Below, in pieces: positions 35,036-44,000 of a stretch of DNA of 64,000 nt. Below the pieces are notes generated by a model, which saw only the letters and a list, made by a program, of their open reading frames with translations, had not been told where the DNA came from and ran no database searches. Origin of the DNA: Azotimanducus sp965199815 (GTDB lineage Bacteria; Pseudomonadota; Gammaproteobacteria; Pseudomonadales; Azotimanducaceae); assembly GCA_965199815.1 (NCBI GenBank), contig CBDATE010000024.1, forward strand, positions 62,001 to 126,000, read 5' to 3'. The stretch's first letter is position 1. Each line of letters begins with the position of its first letter. Both the position numbers and the translations under genes were made by a program.

Positions 35036-38000
35036 ATGCGTACGCTCATCTCCATGCTGGAATTCATGCCGACCTTCATGAAAGTCCCGGGCAAGACCCT
35101 CGTCAGGAATATCCTGATGAACTCGGGCCTCGTGAACTCAGGTTCGCGCCAGACCTGTCGCGAATCCTGTTCCCACTCTACCCCCCCCCCCCCCCCCCCC
35201 TTCGCACACATCTCCCTCATTACCCTCCTCGCTTGCCTCACCCTGAGCGCCTCCGCACACGCGCAAGTCTCCATAACATCCATCAGCATCACCAGTACCC
35301 CTGAAGCTGACCAGTCCTACGAACCCGGCGAAAAAATCACGATAGGAGTCCAACTCGCTCCCGGCAGCGCCAGTGTTTCTGCCACCCCCAGGCCGACCCT
35401 GAGCCTGACTGTCGGCTCCAACACCAGAACCGCAACCGCTGCCAGTAGTTTTTTTGATTTTCCTGTACCCGGCAGTCCAAGACTCAACTTCGAGTACGAA
35501 GTTCAGGCCAGCGATAAAGATGCCAACGGCATCAGCATCCCCGAGAACCCTATTACCAAGGGGGGTACCGGTAATCTTGCCAATGTGAATGTCAACCATG
35601 CCGGGCTGACGGACCAATCCGGACACAAGGTAAACGCTGTTGTCGGAGTCAAGCTGAGCACTACAACCACGGCGGTGGCAGAAGGTGCCAGTGAGACCTA
35701 CAGCGTAAAACTCCGCAGTGCGCCATCAGCCAACGTGACCCTTGCCATTGCCAGGAACTCCGGTGGCGATGCGGACTTGTCGGTTTCTCCCGCCAGCTTG
35801 ACGTTCACCCCTGACAACTGGAGCACTGAACAGACGGTAACCGTCACCGCACGGGCCGATACGGACAGCAGCTACGGCAGCGCCAGCTTCACCCACACCG
35901 CATCAAGTACTGACACCAGCTACAACAACATCACCGCATCACTGGCGGTCGCTTCAATTCCGGATAGTCATGTGCGAGTGAGCCGTGCAGCCTTGGCATT
36001 ATGGCCAGGTCACACAGGCACCTACACGGTGAAGCTGGCCCAGGCGCCATCAGCCAATGTGACCGTCGCCATTGCCAGGAACTCCAGTGGCGATGCGGAC
36101 TTGTCGGTTTCTCCCACCAGTTTGACGTTCACCCCTGTCAACTGGAGCACTGCACAGACGGTAACCGTGACTGCACGGGCCGATACTGACAGCAGCTACG
36201 GCAGCGCCACCTTCACCCACACCGCATCGAGTACCGACACCACCTACAACAGCATCACAACTTCGGTTGAGGTGACAACAATAGCGCCACCCGCCATAGA
36301 TTCCATCAGCATTACAAGTGACCCCGGCTCCGACCAGACCTATGTGGTGGGCGATACCATTACTGTGGCGGTTTCTTTCACAAAAAGAATCTTCGTAGAC
36401 TCAACGGTTGGAGCAGGAGTCAACTTGAGTCTGTCCATTGGCGGCTCCGTCAAAACCTTGACGTACTCAGGCGTATCTAATCTCAGAAACCGGAGGATAC
36501 CCTTCAGATACACCGTCAGACTCGGTGACAGTGACACGGATGGTATCAGCATCCCTGCCAACCCTCTCAGAGTACCAGCAGGGAACAGCATAAGGGCAAC
36601 AGCAGAAGGTCAACAGGTAGCGCCATTGGTGAATGCCGACCTGTCCTATGCTGGGCTGGCGGATCAGGCAGGGCACAAGGTGGATGGTCTTGTGCGCAGC
36701 GTGGACGTGAGCAACGGGACATTGACGGTGACAGAAGGAGCCACCGCCACCTACGCCGTGAAGCTGGGGAAGGCACCATCAGCCAACGTGACCCTCGCCA
36801 TTGCCAGGAACTCCAGCGGCGATGCGGATCTATCCGTAAATCCCGCCAGTTTGACGTTCACCCCCAGCAACTGGGACACTGAACAGACCGTAACCGTGAG
36901 TGCGGCCGAGGATACGGACAACACTGATGGCAGCGCCACCTTCACCCACACCGCATCCAGCACTGACACGGGCTACGACGGTCTCACGGCTTCAGTGGTG
37001 GTGACAGAAGATGATAGCGAAGGCCCCAGCGTGTTGGTGAGCAAGGAGGCGCTCACCGTGGGGGAAACAACACCGGGCACCTACACTGTACAACTGCGCA
37101 CGGAGCCATCGGCCAATGTGACCATCGCCATTACCAGGGACTCCGGTGGCGATGCGGACTTGTCGGTTTCTCCCAGCAGTTTGACGTTCACCTCCGGCAA
37201 CTGGAGCACCGGACAGACCGTAACCGTGACTGCACGGGGGGATACGGACAGCAACTACGGCAGCGCCAGCTTCACCCACACAGCATCCAGCACTGACACG
37301 GGCTACGCAGGTCTCACGGCTTCAGTGGTGGTGACAGCATATGAAGTCGTCACCCGGACGGGGACTGTCACGGAGGATGATACGACGGCCAACACCGCCA
37401 GTGGCGCCGTTCCGGGTGAGTTCCCTGTTGGCACGACTGATGTCACCTTCTCTGCGGGGTTCACCTACGGGACATTTACCATCAAGGCCGACAGGACCTG
37501 GACCTATACGCTCGACAATACCCGCGCGGCCACTCAGGCGCTGCAAGCCGGGCAGACCGCAACGGAAACCTACAGGCTTGAAAACACAGCGCAGACTGCC
37601 GAATTTGCTATCACCATAACCATTAACGGGGCGGATGACGGTCTCACCCTGCGCATCGCCCCGGTCGCGGGCAACGGGGTGACGATTCCATCAAGCGATG
37701 CACAGCGTGGCGAGATAGACGAAGATGCCGCTTCCGGGACGGTGACCCTTGCGGTGACCCTGTTCGCGCCCAGCACCGAGGCGGTGACCGTGGCCTATGC
37801 CACGGCGGACTTCTCCTCGAACACCGCCACTGCGGGCACCGACTACACCGCGGCCTCGGGCACCCTGACGTTCGCGGCGGGCGAGACCCGCAAGACCATC
37901 ACCGTGTCAATCAGCGACGATGTGAACCGCGAGCGGGACGAGCTCTTCAAGGTCGGCCTGAGCAGTGCGACGGGGGGCGCGATTATCGCCACTACCGGGT

Positions 38001-41000
38001 CGGAGGCCACTATTCTCATCAAGGACGATGACCCCTTGCCGAAGGCGACCATCACTGCCTCCGTACCGGGCCTGACGAACACCGGAGCGCCGGGCGCGAC
38101 TGAAAATACTCCGGAGGGGTTCCTGAGCGTGGCGGAGGGCGACAGCGGCAACACCGACATCACCTTCACGGTGACGCTGGAGGGGACTGACTATTCGGTC
38201 GCATCCTTCCGGGTGGATAGTACCGATGGCAGCGCTACCGGCAATGAGGACTACAGGCAGGTGGTGTCGCCACCTTTCCCCTTTGGCATCGTCAATATCG
38301 CGCCAGGACAGACCACAGGTACGTTCACGCTGTCGGTCGTCGGGGACGAGAACTACGAGCCCGACGAGACCCTGTTCCTCCGATTCCTTCATAGTCAATT
38401 CGGGACCATCACCAACTCCGCCGACGACCGTGGCTTTCGCGTCGAGGTCACCATCACCAACGATGATGCGGTGATGGCCACATCGGCATCGAACCTGCAA
38501 GCGCGCCCGGCCGGTTCCGGTAACCTGGCCGTCTCCTGGGACCCGGCCTTCGGTGCACCGAACGGCTACAGTGTGCGCTGGCGCAAGGCATCGGAGAGCG
38601 ACACCGCCTTGAGTGCGGTGAACACCGTCACCGCCAACTCCTACACGATTACCGGCCTGGACAACGACACCAGCTATCACGTGCGACTGGACACCCGCAA
38701 CCTGGCCAACGATGGCATAGCCTCGGACACGAGCCTGACCACCGCTGCCACCCCCACGGCCGGGGCAGCACCGACGGTGACCGCCATTGCCAACCAGAGC
38801 GCACGGGTGGGCGAGTCTTTCGAGGTGGATGTGGATGCCACGCCGGGCACGGCGGGCGACAGCCTCCAGTATCAGGCCGCCTCCAGCGCTCCGGCGGTGG
38901 CGACGGTGACCCCCACGGCGCTGACCGCCCACAGCGCGAGCAGTACGGTGCGGGTGACACCGGTGGCCGCAGGCACTGCGACCATCACGGTGACGGTGAG
39001 CGACGGCACGGAGGTGGGGACGCAAACCTTCGATGTGACCGTCTCGCAGGTGACGCTCGGATATTCGGCACCGCCGCCGACCTTGACGGTGGATACGCCC
39101 ATCACGGCGCTGACGGCAACGGCGACCGGCTTCGGTAGCGCGACGGTCGCCTACGCGGTGACCACAGGTACGCTGCCCGCCGGGCTGAATATCAATGCCA
39201 CCACCGGCGCTATCACTGGCACACCGACAGCGGCGAACACCAGTACAACGACGGTGACAGTAACAGCGACTGCGGGCAGCGGCATGGACACGCAGACAGC
39301 GACGGCAGACATCACCTTCCCGGCGGTGGGCAAGGCGACACTGGCGAAGCCGACGAACCTGGCGGTGAAGGCCAACAGCAACACGCGCACCGGCTTCACG
39401 GTGACCTGGGATGCAGTGCCCAACGCCGCGGGATATACGGCGACGGCTGTGCAGGGGAGCAACTCCTTCACCGGCGCGGTGAGTGTGCCGAGCAGCGGCC
39501 CGGAGGCGGCATTCACCGGCTTGACGGCGAACACCGCCTACACAGTGACGGTGACGGCCACCGGCGATGCCAACTATTCAATGAGCGAGGCATCGGATGG
39601 GTTCGATGTGACCACGGCGGCCAATCAGGTTCCGACCGTGGGCACCGCGATTCCCGACCAGACGGCGACGGTAGGTACGACCTTCGAGTACAGCTTCCCG
39701 GCGGGCACTTTCAGTGATGCGGACAGCGACAGCCTCACCTACACGGCCCAGCAGACGGACGGCACCACGGACAGCGCGCTCCCGACTTGGCTGACCTTCA
39801 CCGCCAGCGAGCGCAAGCTCGCGGGCACACCGCAATCCGGCGACACCGGTACGCTGATGGTGAAGGTGACGGCAAGCGATGGCACGGCTTCGGTAAGCGA
39901 CACCTTCGACATCGTGGTGTCGGTGGCGGACACCGCCCCCGCCTTTGCGGGTGGCACGACCATCGCGGACAAGACCTTCACGGTGGATGCCGAAATCACC
40001 GCCTTCACCCTGCCGGAGGCGACAGGCGGCAACGGGACTGTCAGCTACACGCTGACCCCCGACCTGCCGACGGGGCTGAGCTTGGATACATCCACGCGCG
40101 AGGTGAGTGGTACGCCGACGGCAGCAGCGACTGCAACGACCTACACTTGGCGGGCTTCGGACAGTGACAGTAACACCGCCAACAGCGACAGCAGCGCGCT
40201 GACCTTCATGTTGACGGTGAACAAGGCCACGCTGGCGACACCGAGCAATCTGGCGCTGAAAGCGAACACGCAGAGCAAGACTAGCTTCACGGTGACCTGG
40301 GATGCGGTGACGAATGCGACGGGCTACACGGCGACGGCCACGCCGAGCGGTGGGTCTGCGGTGACCGGCACGGTGAGCGTACCGAGCAGCGGCCCGGAGG
40401 CGGCGTTCACCGGCTTGACGGCGGGAACGACCTACACGGTCTCGGTAGTGGCCATGGGCAACACGGCCAATTACGAGGCCAGTACAGCCGCGACATTGAG
40501 TCAGGCGACGGCGGCCAACTCGGCACCGACAGTGGCCAACGCGATTCCCGATCAGACGGCGACGACAGGTACGGCGTTCAGCTTCACCCTCCCTGCGGGC
40601 ACCTTCAGTGACGCGGACAGTGGCGACAGCCTCACCTACACGGCCCAGCAGACGGACGGGACGACGGACAGCGCGCTCCCCACTTGGCTGGGCTTCACCG
40701 CGGGCACGGGTGTCTTCTCCGGTACGCCGACATCCACGGATGCCGGAACACTGTCGGTGAAGGTGACGGCGAGTGACGGCACGGCTTCGGTGAGCGATAC
40801 CTTCGATATTGTGGTGTCGGTGGCGGACACCGCCCCCGCCTTCGCGAGTAGCGCGACCATCGCGGACAAGACCTTCACGGTGGATGCCGAAATCACCGCC
40901 TTCACCCTGCCGGAGGCGACAGGCGGCAACGGGACTATCAGTTACGCGCTGACCCCCGGCCTGCCGACGGGGCTGAGCTTGGATACTGGAACGCGCGAGG

Positions 41001-44000
41001 TGAGCGGTACACCGACGGCAGTAGCGAGCGCAGCTACCTACACCTGGCGGGCTTCGGACAGCGACAGCAACACGGCGGATGCGGATACGGTGACGCTCAC
41101 CTTCCAAGTGACGGTAGGCAAGGGAACGCTGGCGACACCGGTGGTGACGGTTTCGGCGCAGGATGGGAAGTTGACCGCGAGTTGGGCGGATGTGATGAAC
41201 GCGGCGAGTTACGAGGTTGAGTACAAGCAAAGCACATCGGATACCTGGCTGAACAATGACGACGACACATCGCCAGCGGAGATTGACAGTCTGACCAATG
41301 GCACGGAATACGATGTGCGTGTGCGAGCGAAGGTGGCATCAAGTTCGACGGCCTATGAGGACAGTGCGTGGTCGGAGGTGAAGAAGGGGACACCGGTCGA
41401 GACGGATGTGGCACCGAGCTTCGGGAGCGAGACCATTGCGGCGCAGACCTGGACGGTGGGTACGGAGGTTGATGTGACGCTACCGGCGGCGACGGGTGGT
41501 AATGGCACCGTCAGCTACGCGTTGACTCCGGCGCTGCCGAACGGGGTGAGCCTGGATGCGACAACGCGCAAGGTGAGCGGTACACCGACGGCAGTAGCGA
41601 GCGCAGCTACCTACACCTGGCGGGCTTCGGACAGCGACAGCAACACGGCAGATGCGGATACGGCGGCGCTCACCTTCCAAGTGACGGTAGGCAAGGGAAC
41701 GCTGGCGACACCGACCAACCTGGGGCTGAAGGCGGGTTCGCGGAACAAAACCGGCTTCACGGTGACTTGGGATGCGGTGTCGAATGCGACGGGCTACACG
41801 GCGGCGGCCACGCCGAGCGGTGGGACTGCGGTGACCGGCACGGTGAGCGTACCGAGTAGCGGCCCAGAGGCAGTGTTCACCGGCTTGACTGCGGGAACGA
41901 CCTACACGGTGTCGGTAGTGGCCACGGGCAACACGGCCAATTACGAGGCCAGTACAGCCGCGACGCTGAGTCAGGCGACAGCGGCTAACTCGGCACCGAC
42001 AGTGGCCAACGCGATTCCCAACCAGGCAGCGACGACAGGTACAGCCTTTAGCTTCACCCTCCCGGCGGGCACCTTCAGTGACGCAGACAGTGGTGACAGC
42101 CTCACCTACACGGCCCAGCAAACGGACGGGACGACGGACAGCGCGCTCCCCACTTGGCTGAGCTTCACCGCGGGCACGGGTGTCTTCTCGGGTACGCCGA
42201 CATCCACGGATGCCGGAACGCTGTCGGTGAAGGTGACGGCGAGCGACGGCACGGCTTCGGTGAGCGATACGTTTGACATTGTGGTGTCGGCGGCGGACAG
42301 CGCCCCCGCCTTCGCGAGTAGCGCGACCATCGCGGACAAGACCTTCACGGTGGATGCCGAAATCATCGCCTTCACTCTGCCGGAGGCGACCGGCGGCAAC
42401 GGCACTATCGGCTACGCGCTGACCCCCGACCTGCCGACGGGGCTGAGCTTGGATACTGGAACGCGCGAGGTGAGCGGTACACCGACGGCAGCAGCAGCGC
42501 AGGCCACCTACACCTGGCGGGCATCCGACGGCGACAGTAACACGGCGAACACGGACACGGCGGCGCTCACTTTTAGCGTGACGGTAAACAAGGCCACGCT
42601 GGCGACACCGAGCAACCTGGCGCTGAAAGCGAACACGCGCAGCAAGACTGGCTTCACGGTGACTTGGGATGCGGTGTCGAATGCGACGGGCTACACGGCG
42701 ACGGCTGTACAGGGGAGCAACACCTTCACCGGCGCGGTGACCGGCACCGAAGCAACCTTCACCGGGTTGGCAGTGAACACCACCTACACGGTGTCGGTGG
42801 TGGCCACGGGCAACACAGTCAATTACGAGAGTAGTACAGCCGCGACGCTGAGTCAGGCGACATCGGCCAACTCGGTGCCGACAGTGGCCAACGCGATTCC
42901 CGATCAGGCGGCGACGACAGGTACGGCGTTCAGCTTCACCCTCCCGGCGGGCACCTTCAGTGACGCGGACAGTGGAGACAGTCTCACCTACACGGCCCAG
43001 CAGACGGACGGGACGACGGACAGCGCGCTGCCGACCTGGCTGAGCTTCACCGCGGGTACGGGTGTCTTCTCCGGTACGCCGACATCCACGGACACCGGAA
43101 CTCTGTCGGTGAAGGTGACGGCAAGCGATGGCACGGCTTCGGTGAGCGACACCTTCGATATTGTGGTGTCGGCGGCGGACACCGCCCCCGCCTTTGCGAG
43201 TGGCACGACCATCGCAGACAAGACCTTCACGGTGGATACCGAGATAACCGCCTTCACCCTGCCGGAGGCGACAGGCGGTAACGGCACCATCGGCTACGCG
43301 CTGACCCCCGACCTGCCGACGGGGCTGAGCGTGGATACCTCCACGCGCGAGGTGAGCGGTACGCCAACGGCAGCAGCAGCCGAGGCCACCTACACTTGGC
43401 GGGCTTCGGACAGTGATAGCAACACCGCGAACACGGATACGGCGGCGCTCACTTTTAGCGTGACGGTAAACAAGGCCACGCTGGCGACACCGAGCAACCT
43501 GGCGCTGAAGGCGGGTTCGCGGAGCAAGACCGGCTTCACGGTGACTTGGGATGCGGTGACGAATGCGACGGGCTACACGGCGACGGCCACGCCGAGCGGT
43601 GGGACTGCGGTGACCGGCACGGTGAGTGTGCCGAGCACAGGCCCGGAGGCAGTGTTCACCGGCTTGACGGTGAACACTGCCTACACGGTGTCGGTAGTAG
43701 CCACGGGTAACACGGCCAATTACGAGGCCAGTACAGCCGCGACGCTGAGTCAGGCGACGGCGGCGAATGTGGCACCGAGCATTGTGGACATCACCAACAA
43801 GACGGCTACCTTCGGCACGAACCTGTTGGTGGATGTAGATGCCACGGACACGAACCCGGAAGACACGCTGCAATATCAGGCATCGTCCAGTGATATGGCG
43901 GTGGCGACGGTGAGCCCGACCGCGTTGACCGCCCTTGATGCCAATAGCCAGGTGACGGTGGTACCGGTGGGTGCGGGCACGGCGACTATCACGGTAACGG

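Noticed and set aside
35181..35200. Poly-C tract as a pure sequencing artefact
   Set aside because: Exact length could be misread, but a tract this long cannot be created by base calling, and the frame on both sides is coherent (start region, signal peptide). Length uncertainty is noted in the finding.
41480..43873. A 797-codon open frame on the minus strand opposite the giant gene
   Set aside because: Its Arg/His-rich, repetitive translation is the complement of the biased plus-strand repeats. It has no domain pattern or ribosome site and is a coding shadow.
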